Source: CBDHCC01 sp965261015 | GTDB taxonomy: Bacteria > Pseudomonadota > Alphaproteobacteria > Sphingomonadales > Sphingomonadaceae | Direction: 5' to 3' | Length of the DNA: 64,000 nucleotides | NCBI GenBank assembly: GCA_965261015.1 | Contig: CBDHCC010000001.1 | Coordinates: forward strand, 868,001 to 932,000 | Part shown: positions 35,500-44,253 of the stretch, in pieces | How the letters are laid out: every line of letters begins with the position of its first letter | Position numbering within the stretch: the first letter of the stretch is position 1 | Program-made: the position numbers and the translations under genes | The notes under the pieces: generated by a model | Seen by the model: only the letters and a program-made list of their open reading frames with translations | Database searches by the model: none | Told to the model about the DNA's origin: nothing

Positions 35500-35983
35500 C
35501 CGCCGCACCTTCCTGACCCGCTCCGCCGCCTTGTTCGGCGGCCTGACGCTGACCGCCTGTTTCGGCCCCGCCGGCACGGCGGAGGCGGCCGAGCGCTTTC
35601 CGGTCACCAAGACCGACGAACAATGGCGCAAGGCCCTGACCCCCGCGCAGTACCGCGTGCTCCGCAAGGAGGGGACGGAGCGGCCCTATTCCAGCCCGCT
35701 GAACGAGGAGCATCGCGCCGGCACCTTCGTGTGCGCCGGTTGCGCCAATCGGCTGTTCAAGACGCAAACGAAGTTCGAGAGCGGGACCGGCTGGCCGTCC
35801 TTCTACGCGCCCGTGCCCGGCGGGGTCGGCACGCGGACCGACCGATCGCTCGGCATCGCGCGGACGGAGGTGCATTGCGCGCGCTGCGGCGGCCATCTGG
35901 GCCATGTGTTCAACGACGGGCCGAAGCCGACCGGCAAGCGCTATTGCATGAACGGTGTCGCCATGGCGTTCCGGCCCGCCTGA
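35489..35983 (+). CDS. msrB: Exported peptide-methionine (R)-S-oxide reductase
   Basis: Repairs oxidised methionine (R-sulfoxide) in envelope proteins. The 164 residues begin with a Tat-like signal (LDRRTFLTRSAALFGG) ending in a lipobox-like LTAC, then the MsrB fold: zinc cysteines CAGC and CARC, SGTGWPSFY, GHLGHVFNDGPKPTG and the catalytic cysteine in RYCMNG (about residue 153). The resolving cysteine is not obvious. The exported form fits an oxidative-stress role in the periplasm. Confidence 0.95.
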   Translation: MTLDRRTFLTRSAALFGGLTLTACFGPAGTAEAAERFPVTKTDEQWRKALTPAQYRVLRKEGTERPYSSPLNEEHRAGTFVCAGCANRLFKTQTKFESGTGWPSFYAPVPGGVGTRTDRSLGIARTEVHCARCGGHLGHVFNDGPKPTGKRYCMNGVAMAFRPA

Positions 35984-36041
35984 CCGGCGGAACGGCGATC
36001 CGGGCCGCTCGTTCTCCCCTCTGCATCAGAAGGGATGAGCG

Positions 36042-36380
36042 ATGGCTGACGAACCGACGAAACAGACCTTGAGCGAGGGCGCGATGGACAAGATGTCGGT
36101 CGCCCCGCCCCAGCCGCGAGGCGAGCGCGCCGCGCCGGGCGGCTCGGACGGCTCCGTCCCCGCCGGTGGCCCGGCCGACCCGCCGCAGGGTCCCAAGGAC
36201 GAGGACACCGTCCTGGCGCAGGACGACCAGATCGCGGAGCGGCTGGCGGCGAACCCGGGCAACAAGCAGGCCCAGCTGGACGAGGGCTTGGCGGAGTCCA
36301 TGGACGGATCCGACCCCATCTCCGCCACCCGCCCAGGCGACGACGGCGAACCCGTCCCGTCCAGCGGCGCGCCGGATTGA
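36042..36380 (+). CDS. Hypothetical disordered protein
   Basis: A 112-residue protein rich in Pro, Gly, Asp and Ala with no hydrophobic core, so probably unstructured. A short conserved-looking segment is TVLAQDDQIAERLAANPGNK followed by AQLDEGLAESMDGSDPI. I do not recognise a family. A GAGCG stretch precedes the ATG. Confidence 0.6.
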   Translation: MADEPTKQTLSEGAMDKMSVAPPQPRGERAAPGGSDGSVPAGGPADPPQGPKDEDTVLAQDDQIAERLAANPGNKQAQLDEGLAESMDGSDPISATRPGDDGEPVPSSGAPD

Positions 36381-36485
36381 CGGCATCGCGGGACCGGGAA
36401 GCCCGGCTTTCCGCCGTCAAAACGTGGTTAATGCCTTGGCAACGCCCCCCGGCTATGGTCGAAGGGTGGCGAATGGAGGCAGGTG

Positions 36486-37049
36486 ATGACGGAGCGGACG
36501 GGCAGGGCGGGTGACGGCGGCAGGCACGCGTTCAGCGAGATCAAGGAGTTCGCGACCTTCGACAAGGGTACGCAGCGTTATCTGCGACGCTCGATCGACG
36601 TCGCGTTCCGGCGCGGCGACGCGGTCGAACGCTGGGCGCGCGACGTGGTCGAGGAGGCGTCGATCAAGGCGCAGATCCGCGTTTATGAGCGGCTGGACGA
36701 CCTGCGCGGCATCATCCCGGAAGACACCGGGCTGGACCAGATCGAACGGTTCATGGCCCCCCTGATCGCGACGAGCGCCTTTGACCTGGGCCAGGGGCGG
36801 ATCGGCGGCTTCGTGCCCTATCGCTTCCTCTACGAGCGGATGCTGGGCGCGGGGGCCAGACCCTGGTTGCCGTCCGCCTTTTGCGCGGCGGCCGCCTTGC
36901 CTTCGATCCACCCCGATCGCCGGCGCGGGCTGTTGCAGTCGATCAGCGAGGCGGTGGCGACCGCGTCCGGCTGGTCGGGCCGCGAACCCGCCTTCATGCC
37001 CGAATATATCGAGAAGATCGCACCGGCGGCCACCGAGAGCGACGCCTGA
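36486..37049 (+). CDS. Hypothetical cytoplasmic protein
   Basis: A 187-residue soluble, helix-rich protein that I do not recognise. The most distinctive stretch is EIKEFATFDKGTQRYLRRSI followed by DVAFRRGDAVERWARDVVEE; no motif suggests an enzyme. A GTG at 36483 directly before the ATG is an alternative start. Downstream, the extensin-family gene runs towards it with 25 bp between. Confidence 0.6.
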   Translation: MTERTGRAGDGGRHAFSEIKEFATFDKGTQRYLRRSIDVAFRRGDAVERWARDVVEEASIKAQIRVYERLDDLRGIIPEDTGLDQIERFMAPLIATSAFDLGQGRIGGFVPYRFLYERMLGAGARPWLPSAFCAAAALPSIHPDRRRGLLQSISEAVATASGWSGREPAFMPEYIEKIAPAATESDA

Positions 37050-37074
37050 GCGGCCCGGCCGTCGGCCCTCACGC

Positions 37075-37806
37075 TTAGCGGCAGACCCCGCGCACCGACC
37101 GGCGGGCCTGGTCCAGGTGCAGATGGTCGGCATGGGCCGCGTTGTAATCCGGCGACAGCACGGTCCCGAACAGCCGGCATGCCCCATCGCGCGCGGCGTG
37201 CAGGAAGCGGCTTCGCTCGCCGTCGCCGTCGTTCCAGTCGGCCGCGACCCGGATGCGGCGACCGTCGGCCAGCACGAAGCCGGCGATGTCGACCGCGTTG
37301 GCGGTCGCGTGCTCCGACCAGGCCCCGCGGTCACGGCCGTAGATCCGGCGGCAGGAATAGCTGCCATAATGCTCCACGGCGACGACCGGGCTGCCCAGGA
37401 TCGCGCGCGACGCCGGCCCCAGCGTGTGCCAGCTCCACAGCGCCAGCCCCGCCGCCACCGGGCACGATGTTCCCAGGCCTTCGGGACGGAAGCGGATGGT
37501 GAACGGACCGCCCGGCCGCAGCCGCACCGCGTCGCGATAGCCGCACTGGTCCCCCCGTCGTGGCGGCAAGGCGGTGAAGCGCACGCCCGCGCGGGTCAGC
37601 TGGGCGCGGCACGCCTCCCCATCCTCGGCCAGAGCTCCCAGCTTCGACGCCGTAAAGGCGCCGGGCGGCTGGGTGAGGTCCAGCGGGGTCCAGGGCAGGT
37701 CCTGCGGATGTCCCCGGCTCCACGCCCACAGCGCGAGCGCGGCCAGCACCAGCAGCCCGCCGACCAGCAGGGTCGCCACCAGCCGCTTCAGCCGGCGGAC
37801 GATCAC
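37075..37806 (-). CDS. Extensin-family (M15-like) exported protein
   Basis: A 243-residue protein with one N-terminal membrane anchor (RLKRLVATLLVGGLLVLAAL) and an extensin-like C-terminal domain. Despite the name, its motifs EHATANAVDIAGF (H-x6-D) and AHADHLHLDQ resemble the zinc site of M15/LAS peptidoglycan peptidases, so a cell-wall peptidase role is plausible. Conserved cysteines (GDQCGYRDAV, GSYSCRRIYG) may form disulfides. The GTG at 37806 overlaps the upstream NUDIX stop (GTGA). Confidence 0.87.
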   Translation of the reverse strand: MIVRRLKRLVATLLVGGLLVLAALALWAWSRGHPQDLPWTPLDLTQPPGAFTASKLGALAEDGEACRAQLTRAGVRFTALPPRRGDQCGYRDAVRLRPGGPFTIRFRPEGLGTSCPVAAGLALWSWHTLGPASRAILGSPVVAVEHYGSYSCRRIYGRDRGAWSEHATANAVDIAGFVLADGRRIRVAADWNDGDGERSRFLHAARDGACRLFGTVLSPDYNAAHADHLHLDQARRSVRGVCR

Positions 37807-38555
37807 CCCCTGAGCGCGGTCTCGGTCCGCTCGGCCGTGACGGGATAGCCCAGGTCGTCGGGCAGGCAGAGGTGGTCGTGCCCGCCGCGCCGCTCCACCC
37901 AGGGCGAGATGGTGCGGACCGGGGTGGCGCGCGCGTGGGCGGCGAGCGCGTCGAAGCTGTCGTGCGCCGCCAGCCGCTCCAGATTGCGCCGCGTGGGGAA
38001 GATCGCGCTGGCCTGGCCGGCGGTCACCCGGTCCAGCACCTCGGCGGCGCTCATCCAAAAGGCGGAGGCGGTCTCCGTTCCGTCGGCCACCGGTTCTCCG
38101 TCGGGCGCGCGCGCCAGGTAGAACAGCGTGTCGAACACGCGCGCGTGCGGCAGGTCGGGCAACCAGCGCGCCCAGGGGATCAGCGCGCCCAGGTCGATGC
38201 GCAGGTCGTGGGCTGCCAGCAGGGTGCCGAACGCCTCGCCGCCGCGCAGCCGAGCGGGCGCGTCCTCTGGCACCCGTCCGGCGATGGCCGGGGCCAGCGC
38301 CACTTCCTCGACCGTCTCCCGGATCGCGGCGATCCGCGCGGCCGCGTCCGGCCGGTCGGGCGCGAGGCGGTCCGCCAGCGCGTGGTCCGCCGCCTCGATC
38401 CGCCCGCCCGGAAAGACCAGCGCTCCGCCCGCGAAGGCCAGGGTGGCCGCGCGCTCCGCCATCAGGATCAGCGGCGGGCCGTCCGCCCGATCACGGACCA
38501 GGATCAGCGTGGCGGCGGGGATCGGGGTGCGCCGGGCCGGCGCGGCCGCGCTCAC
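37803..38555 (-). CDS. NUDIX hydrolase family protein
   Basis: A 250-residue NUDIX protein resembling the NUDT7/CoA-diphosphatase-like long class. The box starts at GGALVFPGGRIEAADH and, after an insertion, reads RIAAIRETVEEVALAP (the RExxEE-type acidic helix, with V for a usual E). The later text WARWLPDLPHARVFDTLFYL is typical of this subgroup. The substrate is unknown. Immediately downstream of tRNA-Ala, same strand, and coupled to the extensin gene. Confidence 0.88.
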   Translation of the reverse strand: MSAAAPARRTPIPAATLILVRDRADGPPLILMAERAATLAFAGGALVFPGGRIEAADHALADRLAPDRPDAAARIAAIRETVEEVALAPAIAGRVPEDAPARLRGGEAFGTLLAAHDLRIDLGALIPWARWLPDLPHARVFDTLFYLARAPDGEPVADGTETASAFWMSAAEVLDRVTAGQASAIFPTRRNLERLAAHDSFDALAAHARATPVRTISPWVERRGGHDHLCLPDDLGYPVTAERTETALRG

Positions 38556-38571
38556 CGTGAGAGCGCGGGCC

Positions 38572-38647
<76 letters not shown>

Positions 38648-38767
38648 TTGGTCCAGCAGGCCCGCGCGCTCTAGCCGGCCGCCCGCGAGCGCGCAAGCGC
38701 CGGCGCATCGGCGGGAACAGGCGCGCCGGCATGGCCGTTTCGTGGGGGAGGAAGCCGGAGAGACAGC

Positions 38768-39652
38768 ATGACCGACCGAACCCGATACCCCCGCGACAAT
38801 CGTCCGCACGACCGGGCGGAGTATCAGCGCATGCGCCGCGAGCAGGGCGCGGACGACCGCGGCTTCCTGGAACGCGCGGGCGACGAGGTCCGCAGCTGGT
38901 TCGACGACGACGACCATGACCGTGACGACCGGTCGCGCCGGCGCGGGTCCTTTGGCGGTCCGGGCGACCCTGGCACGATGTCGCGCTCGGGCTACGAGGG
39001 ATCGTCTGGCGGGCGATCTGGGCGCGAGCGCCCGGCGGAGGAATATGAGGGCGGCGGCGGGGGCCGGTCGCGCTTCGGCCGTGCGACCTATGGCGGATCG
39101 AACCCGGACCAGGACCCCTTCGCCACGAGCGGCGAAGCCGCGCGCCGCCACGACGACGAACATTCGCACTACCGCTCCTGGCGCGACGAACAGGTCGCCC
39201 GGCTGGACCGCGACTATGCGGAGTTCCGCCGCGAGCGGGAGAGCGAGTTCCACTCCGAGTTCGACCGGTGGCGCGGACGCCGACAGGAACAGCGCGGGGC
39301 CATGCGGCACGCGCGCGTCGGCATGGAGGCGGTGTGCCGCGACGACGCGCATTTGGGCACCGTCGACCGGGTGACGGGCGACCGCATCTGGCTGGCCGGC
39401 GACGACGCGCAGTCGGGCGGCCACCGCCACTCGATCCCCGTGGCCTGGATCGACCGGGTCGACGACAAGGTCCGCATCGAGCGCTCCCGCGACGACGCCA
39501 TGGCCGCCTGGCGCGACGAGGCGGAGCGCGAGAGCCTGTTCACCGGAGAGATGAACGAGGCGGAGGCGCGCTATCGCGCCGGCCTGCCAGCCGAACCCCG
39601 CACCGCCCAGACGCTGGGCCGGTCCGGCACGGACGACGGTGCCGAGGTCTGA
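38768..39652 (+). CDS. DUF2171-containing, highly charged protein
   Basis: A 294-residue hydrophilic protein. The N-terminal half is very rich in R, D, E and G (RSWFDDDDHDRDDRSRRRGS) and probably disordered, recalling sphingomonad SWFGD-motif proteins. A helical segment follows (about 135-175). The C-terminal region ARVGMEAVCRDDAHLGTVDR, then GHRHSIPVAWIDRVDDKVRI, matches the small PRC-barrel-like DUF2171. No function is established; a stress or surface role is only a guess. Confidence 0.78.
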   Translation: MTDRTRYPRDNRPHDRAEYQRMRREQGADDRGFLERAGDEVRSWFDDDDHDRDDRSRRRGSFGGPGDPGTMSRSGYEGSSGGRSGRERPAEEYEGGGGGRSRFGRATYGGSNPDQDPFATSGEAARRHDDEHSHYRSWRDEQVARLDRDYAEFRRERESEFHSEFDRWRGRRQEQRGAMRHARVGMEAVCRDDAHLGTVDRVTGDRIWLAGDDAQSGGHRHSIPVAWIDRVDDKVRIERSRDDAMAAWRDEAERESLFTGEMNEAEARYRAGLPAEPRTAQTLGRSGTDDGAEV

Positions 39653-39682
39653 GCGCGCAGCATATCTTCAGGAGACGAACGA

Positions 39683-40684
39683 ATGGCACAGGCATGGGTA
39701 TTGGCATCGCGCCCCGATGGAGAGCCGACGGCGGAGAATTTTCGGCTGGAGGACCGGCGGACCGGTGATCTGGCGGACGGGCAGATCCGGGTCGCCAACC
39801 GCTGGCTGTCCGTCGACCCGTATATGCGCGGGCGGATGAACGACACGAAGAGCTATGTGCCGCCGTTCCAGGTGGGCGAGCCGTTGCAGGGCGGCGCGGT
39901 GGGCGAGGTGGTGGAAAGCCGCAACGACGCCTTCGCCACCGGGATCCACGTCCTGCACATGGCCGGCTGGCGCGACGAGGCGGTGGTGGACGCCACCCAA
40001 CCCGCGATGGCGGGCGGGGCACAGGCTCTGCCCGACGGATTGCCGCCGCAGAGCTTCCTGGGCATGATGGGCCTGACGGGAGCGACCGCCTATTTCGGCC
40101 TGCTGAAGGTGGCGGAGGCCAAGGAGGGCGACACGGTTTTCGTCTCAGCCGCCGCCGGAGCGGTCGGATCGGCGGTCGTGCAGATCGCCAAGGCCAAGGG
40201 CATGACCGTCATCGGATCGGCCGGCGGGGCGGAAAAGTGCGCCTGGGTCAAGGAACTGGGCGCGGACGAGGCCGTGGACTACAAGGCCGGTCCGATCCTG
40301 AAGGGGCTGGGTGCCGCCGCGCCCAAGGGCATCGACGTGTATTTCGACAATGTCGGCGGCGATCACCTGGACGCGGCCTACGCCCACGCGCGCGACAATG
40401 CGCGCTTCGCCATCTGCGGCATGATCGACCATTACAACGACGGCCATCCGCTGGAACTGCGCTTCTTCATGCGGACGATCTCGGCCCGCATCCGCACCCA
40501 GGGCTTCATCTACACCGATTACGCCAAGCACATGGGCGAGTTCCTGGCCGAGATGGGCGGCTGGGTGCAGGACGGGCAGGTGAAGAGCCGCGAGACCGTG
40601 AAGGAGGGGCTGGAGTCCACGCCCGACGCCTTCCTGGGCCTGTTCTCGGGCGACAATATGGGCAAGATGCTGGTGAAGTTGTGA
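39683..40684 (+). CDS. NADP-dependent MDR-family oxidoreductase (CurA/YncB-like)
   Basis: A 333-residue zinc-independent medium-chain reductase of the prostaglandin reductase/curcumin reductase group. The N-terminal region includes RWLSVDPYMRGRMND; the nucleotide-binding part has FVSAAAGAVGSAVVQIAKAK, VIGSAGGAEKCAWVKELGAD and DVYFDNVGGDHLDAA. It probably reduces alpha,beta-unsaturated ketones. Its stop overlaps the GTG start of the next gene. Confidence 0.93.
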   Translation: MAQAWVLASRPDGEPTAENFRLEDRRTGDLADGQIRVANRWLSVDPYMRGRMNDTKSYVPPFQVGEPLQGGAVGEVVESRNDAFATGIHVLHMAGWRDEAVVDATQPAMAGGAQALPDGLPPQSFLGMMGLTGATAYFGLLKVAEAKEGDTVFVSAAAGAVGSAVVQIAKAKGMTVIGSAGGAEKCAWVKELGADEAVDYKAGPILKGLGAAAPKGIDVYFDNVGGDHLDAAYAHARDNARFAICGMIDHYNDGHPLELRFFMRTISARIRTQGFIYTDYAKHMGEFLAEMGGWVQDGQVKSRETVKEGLESTPDAFLGLFSGDNMGKMLVKL

Positions 40685-41358
40685 GGGGTCGAGCCCATCG
40701 AACGTTCTATTGCTTCTCGCGCGCGAAAATCGCGATTTTGCCGTGCGTGATGATGTCGGGAGTTGCCGTGGCGCCCAACGCATTCGCCCAAGAGGCGGTC
40801 GCGCGGATGGACGGATCAGCGAGCAGTGATGATGCCATCGGCGACCAAGCGATCGTGTTGGTCTCTCCGCTCGATGCTATTCCAACCGTCGAGCATGGTG
40901 CCCGCAGGGTTCTGCTCGCGCCGCCAAGCTACGATGTGCCGGACGACATGACCATGCCGGATGGTGTGCTGAAGGGCCGCATCACGTTTCTGGTGCCCTT
41001 CAAGGATGGATTGCTGAGTGGAACGGATGCGGGCGAATGGGGAGGGCTGTTGCGCTTCACCAGTCCCGTTCAGGACATCGTGCTTGCTCGACAGAACGTG
41101 GTGACAGCCTTCACCTGGCAAGGCTCGTTTTACGTTGTGTCCGGCCTGAACCATATGGGTATCGAACACGGTGAGTTGTTGAACGTCGATTTGGATGCAT
41201 TGAAGGTTACTCGACGCGTTCCCCTGCCGGGAGCGCCAATCGACGTGCTTGTGACAAACCATTCTCGTCTAGTCATTCGCACCCAGCTTGGATCGGTCGC
41301 TCTGTTGCCAGATGGGGAAGTTGTCTCCGTTGAGGAGGCGAAACCGACGTTGGATTGA
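40681..41358 (+). CDS. Exported protein of unknown function, atypical composition
   Basis: A 225-residue protein with a convincing Sec signal: basic N-region (RGRAHRTFYCFSRAK), hydrophobic IAILPCVMMSGVAVAP and cleavage after NAFA. The mature part looks beta-rich with short repeated strand-turn units (ITFLVPFKDGLLSGTDAGEW, NVVTAFTWQGSFYVVSGLNH); no family recognised. The GTG start overlaps the stop of the oxidoreductase gene (GTGA). Downstream ATGs at 40750 and 40753 would cut the signal in half, so the GTG is preferred. G+C is clearly lower than in its neighbours, suggesting later acquisition. Confidence 0.7.
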   Translation: MRGRAHRTFYCFSRAKIAILPCVMMSGVAVAPNAFAQEAVARMDGSASSDDAIGDQAIVLVSPLDAIPTVEHGARRVLLAPPSYDVPDDMTMPDGVLKGRITFLVPFKDGLLSGTDAGEWGGLLRFTSPVQDIVLARQNVVTAFTWQGSFYVVSGLNHMGIEHGELLNVDLDALKVTRRVPLPGAPIDVLVTNHSRLVIRTQLGSVALLPDGEVVSVEEAKPTLD

Positions 41359-41437
41359 CTTTACAGAGGAATTATCCCGATTGCAGGCGTCTGGCCCCCG
41401 ACCGACGGACCGGAGATCAGGAACTGTCTCGGCTTCG

Positions 41438-42367
41438 TCAGACCGCCCCGCGGAACGTGTAGCACTGGCGCGGATCGCCGCTTTCCAGGCCGCGGCGCAG
41501 CCAGCGCATCCGCTGCTCGCTGGAGCCGTGGGTGAAGCTCTCCGGCGACACGCGCGCGCCGGCCTGGCGTTGCAGCGTGTCGTCGCCGATCGCCGCCGCG
41601 GCGGTCATGCCTTCTTCCACGTCGCCGGGTTCGATCGCGCGGCGGCCCTGCGCGTCCACCGCGCGCGCGCCCCACACCCCGGCGTAGCAGTCCGCCTGCA
41701 ACTCCATGCGGACCTGCAGCGCGTTCGCCTCTGCCCGGCCGGCGCGCGCCTGGCCCTGGCGGACCCGGTCAGACGTGCCGTCCAAGGTCTGGATATGGTG
41801 ACCGACCTCGTGCGCCACGACGTAGTCCTGCGCGAAATCGCCCGACGCGCCGTACTTCCCCGCCAACTCGTCGAAGAAGGAGGTGTCGATATAGACCCCC
41901 TGGTCGGGCGGACAGTAGAACGGACCCATCGCCGCCTGCGCCGCGCCGCAGCCGGACTGGTTCTGCCCGTCGTAGAAGAACAGGCTGGCCGGGCGGTAAT
42001 TCTGCACCAGCCCGCCCCAGACCTGTTCCAGCGAGTATTTCGTCTGGCAGACTGATCGGCGCAGCGGGGTGGCGCTGCACGCCGCCTGCGGGTCGTCCGT
42101 GGCACCCGCGCCGCTCGCCTGCTGCCCCGTCGTGGGCGCGGAGCCGCCGCCCAGCAGGCCACCGAGTCCGCCCAGGCTGCCAAAGCCGCCGAACACGACC
42201 ATCAGCGCCAGCACCGCGCCGATCCCCAGACATCCGAAGCGCCGGCCGACGAGCGGCAGGATCGCGCCCAGCATCCCCCCGCCGCCGCCGCCAAAGCCGC
42301 CGCCGCCGCCGCGTCCGCGCCCGAGATCGCGGACATTGTCGCTGGTGGGCAGGTCGTCGAGGCGCAT
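41438..42367 (-). CDS. Neutral zinc metallopeptidase (YpfJ family)
   Basis: A 309-residue membrane-anchored protein of the YpfJ/Zn_peptidase family. A glycine-rich N-terminus (GRGRGGGGGFGGGGGGMLGA) precedes a single membrane segment (FGCLGIGAVLALMVVFGGFG). The catalytic domain has the zinc motif YVVAHEVGHHIQTLDG and RMELQADCYAGVWG with the third ligand Glu. Physiological substrate unknown. Divergent from the dehydrogenase gene. Confidence 0.93.
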   Translation of the reverse strand: MRLDDLPTSDNVRDLGRGRGGGGGFGGGGGGMLGAILPLVGRRFGCLGIGAVLALMVVFGGFGSLGGLGGLLGGGSAPTTGQQASGAGATDDPQAACSATPLRRSVCQTKYSLEQVWGGLVQNYRPASLFFYDGQNQSGCGAAQAAMGPFYCPPDQGVYIDTSFFDELAGKYGASGDFAQDYVVAHEVGHHIQTLDGTSDRVRQGQARAGRAEANALQVRMELQADCYAGVWGARAVDAQGRRAIEPGDVEEGMTAAAAIGDDTLQRQAGARVSPESFTHGSSEQRMRWLRRGLESGDPRQCYTFRGAV

Positions 42368-42496
42368 GGGGCAGGCTCCGTGGGATGATCCCGGTCAGGC
42401 GCGACCATGGCGCGGCCCGCGCGCCCCTGCAACCGCGCGCGCTGGACAGGCCGGGCGCGGCGGGTCAGAACGGGACCGGCAAGGAGAGGCCATCCC

Positions 42497-43276
42497 ATGT
42501 TCCTGACCGGCAGGTCCGCACTCGTCACCGGCTCCACGTCGGGCATCGGCCGGGCGATCGCCGCCGCGTTGGCGGCCGCAGGCGCGGCGGTCACGATCAA
42601 CGGCTTTGGCGAGGACGACGCGATCGCCGCGCAGCTGGACCAACTGCGTTCCGCCAGCGGGGCGGACGCGCGGCACGACCCGGCCGACCTGACCGATCCC
42701 CATGCCATCGCGGCCCTGTTCGAGCGGGCGGGCGCGGACGGCTTCGACATCCTGGTGAACAACGCCGGCACCCAGTTCGTGAGCCCGGTCGAGAGCTTTC
42801 CGTCCGAGAAATGGGACCTGGTGATCGCGCTCAACCTGTCGGCGGCGTTCCACACCAGTCGGCTGGCCGTGCCCGCGATGGTGGCGAAGGGCTGGGGCCG
42901 GATCATCAACACCGCGTCCGCCCACTCGATCGTCGCCAGCCCGGCCAAGTCGGCCTATGTCGCGGCCAAGCACGGGCTGGTCGGGCTGACCAAGACACTG
43001 GCGCTCGAGCTGGCGACGAAGGGCGTGACGGTCAACGCGATCAGCCCGGGCTATGTCTGGACCTCGCTGGTCGAAGGACAGATCCCCGACACCATGGCGG
43101 CGCGCGGCCTGACCCGCGAGCAGGTGATGAACGACGTGCTGCTGGCGGCCCAGCCGACCAAGCAGTTCGTGACGCCCGATCAGGTGGCGGCCTTCGCCAC
43201 CTTCCTGTGCCGCGACGACGCGGCGAACATCACGGGCGCCAACCTGTCGATGGACGGCGGCTGGACCGCGCAATAG
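42497..43276 (+). CDS. bdhA: 3-hydroxybutyrate dehydrogenase
   Basis: NAD-dependent oxidation of (R)-3-hydroxybutyrate to acetoacetate, the step after PHB depolymerisation. The 259-residue SDR has TGSTSGIGRAIAAALA, ILVNNAGTQFVSPVESFP, the catalytic Ser (TASAHSIV) and YVAAKHG. The diagnostic C-terminal strings VEGQIPDTMAARG and AAQPTKQFVTPDQVAA distinguish this enzyme from PhaB. The ATG at 42497 follows an AAGGAGAGG site. Confidence 0.95.
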   Translation: MFLTGRSALVTGSTSGIGRAIAAALAAAGAAVTINGFGEDDAIAAQLDQLRSASGADARHDPADLTDPHAIAALFERAGADGFDILVNNAGTQFVSPVESFPSEKWDLVIALNLSAAFHTSRLAVPAMVAKGWGRIINTASAHSIVASPAKSAYVAAKHGLVGLTKTLALELATKGVTVNAISPGYVWTSLVEGQIPDTMAARGLTREQVMNDVLLAAQPTKQFVTPDQVAAFATFLCRDDAANITGANLSMDGGWTAQ

Positions 43277-43465
43277 CGGAGCGGCGGTGTTTGGGATCGC
43301 TCGACCGACGCGGCCGGCTCCTGGTGCCTCCCGCGACGTGGGCGTCCGAGCCCGCGGCGAGTGACTCAGGGTTGGCGGATTGACTTTCGCCAGCTTTTGT
43401 GCCAATGCGGTTCGCATGACTAACGATATACTTCCCCTTTCTCACGCCCGCTCGCGCGGGGGCGC

Positions 43466-43495
43466 GCACGCGCGCGGGCAGGTGCGCGCGCGTGC
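43466..43495. repeat. GC-only inverted repeat with alternating purine-pyrimidine run
   Basis: Arms gcacgcgcgc and gcgcgcgtgc (10 bp, perfect) flank a 10-base loop within a stretch of nearly pure C and G, so a very stable hairpin or Z-form DNA is possible. It lies at the 5' edge of the DUF4893 gene. Just downstream, gagggactttc is tandemly duplicated (43526-43536 and 43537-43547). Confidence 0.7.
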
Positions 43496-44192
43496 GGGCG
43501 CGGCCGGGCGGGCGCACGCGCAGTGGAGGGACTTTCGAGGGACTTTCGGCGGTTTTCCGCCAATCCTGTTCGCCGCTCTCGCCGGCTGCGCGGGCGGCCC
43601 GCCGCCGGCCGATCGGCTGGCCGACTCGGCGGACGCGCCCCAGTCGCGGACCGTCCCGCCAGCCTATCGCGCCGTCATCACCGACCGTGATCGCGATCGG
43701 TTGCGGGACTGGCGCGCCACCTTCGTTCGCGCGCTGGCCGACGCGCGCACGACGGACGCCGCCGCGGTCGAGGCGGGCGGCGCGCTCCTCCGTCCCGACG
43801 CGGCGCTGGACCGGCCGATGCCGCCCGCGGGCGAATACCGGTGCGCCACGACGAAGCTGGGCAGCGGACATCCCGGCCTGCTGCGCTATGTCGCCTACCC
43901 GGCCTTTCGCTGCGACGTCACCGCCTATCCCGACGGCACGGCGGCGCTGGTGAAGCGCACCGGGTCGCAGCGGCCGGTCGGCACGCTCTATCCGGCCGAC
44001 CCGCTCCACGCCGTGTTCCTGGGCACGTTGCAGCTGTCGGACGAGCGCGCGGTCCTGGCCTATGGCCGCGACGCCGACCGCGACCTGGTGGCGCGCGTGG
44101 AACGGGTCGGACCGGCCCGCTGGCGTCTGGTCTTCCCCGCGCCCGTGTACGAGTCCCTCACCGACGTGCTGGAGCTGGTGCCAGCCGACTGA
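43482..44192 (+). CDS. DUF4893 lipoprotein, start uncertain
   Basis: The core (AYRAVITDRDRDRLRDWRAT, EYRCATTKLGSGHPGLLRYV, GSQRPVGTLYPADPL, YGRDADRDLVARVERVGPAR) matches DUF4893, a small secreted sphingomonad family. The likely lipobox is ALAGC. The 5' end is unclear: GTG 43482 is the nearest in-frame start, with ATG 43416 as an alternative. Both reading paths cross an extreme GC hairpin, and an 11-bp tandem duplication at 43526-43547 shifts the frame. If that duplication is recent, the true start would be a GTG at 43492 in another frame. Confidence 0.72.
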   Translation: MRARAGAAGRAHAQWRDFRGTFGGFPPILFAALAGCAGGPPPADRLADSADAPQSRTVPPAYRAVITDRDRDRLRDWRATFVRALADARTTDAAAVEAGGALLRPDAALDRPMPPAGEYRCATTKLGSGHPGLLRYVAYPAFRCDVTAYPDGTAALVKRTGSQRPVGTLYPADPLHAVFLGTLQLSDERAVLAYGRDADRDLVARVERVGPARWRLVFPAPVYESLTDVLELVPAD

Positions 44193-44253
44193 CGGCTTCG
44201 CAGGCGGGGACATGGGTGTTAGCGTCCGCGCGACCCAGCCAAGGATGTCCGCC

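Noticed and set aside
43397..43432. tatact at 43427 as a promoter -10 box before the DUF4893 gene
   Set aside because: No -35-like hexamer is found at a normal distance; ttgtgc is about 24 bases upstream.
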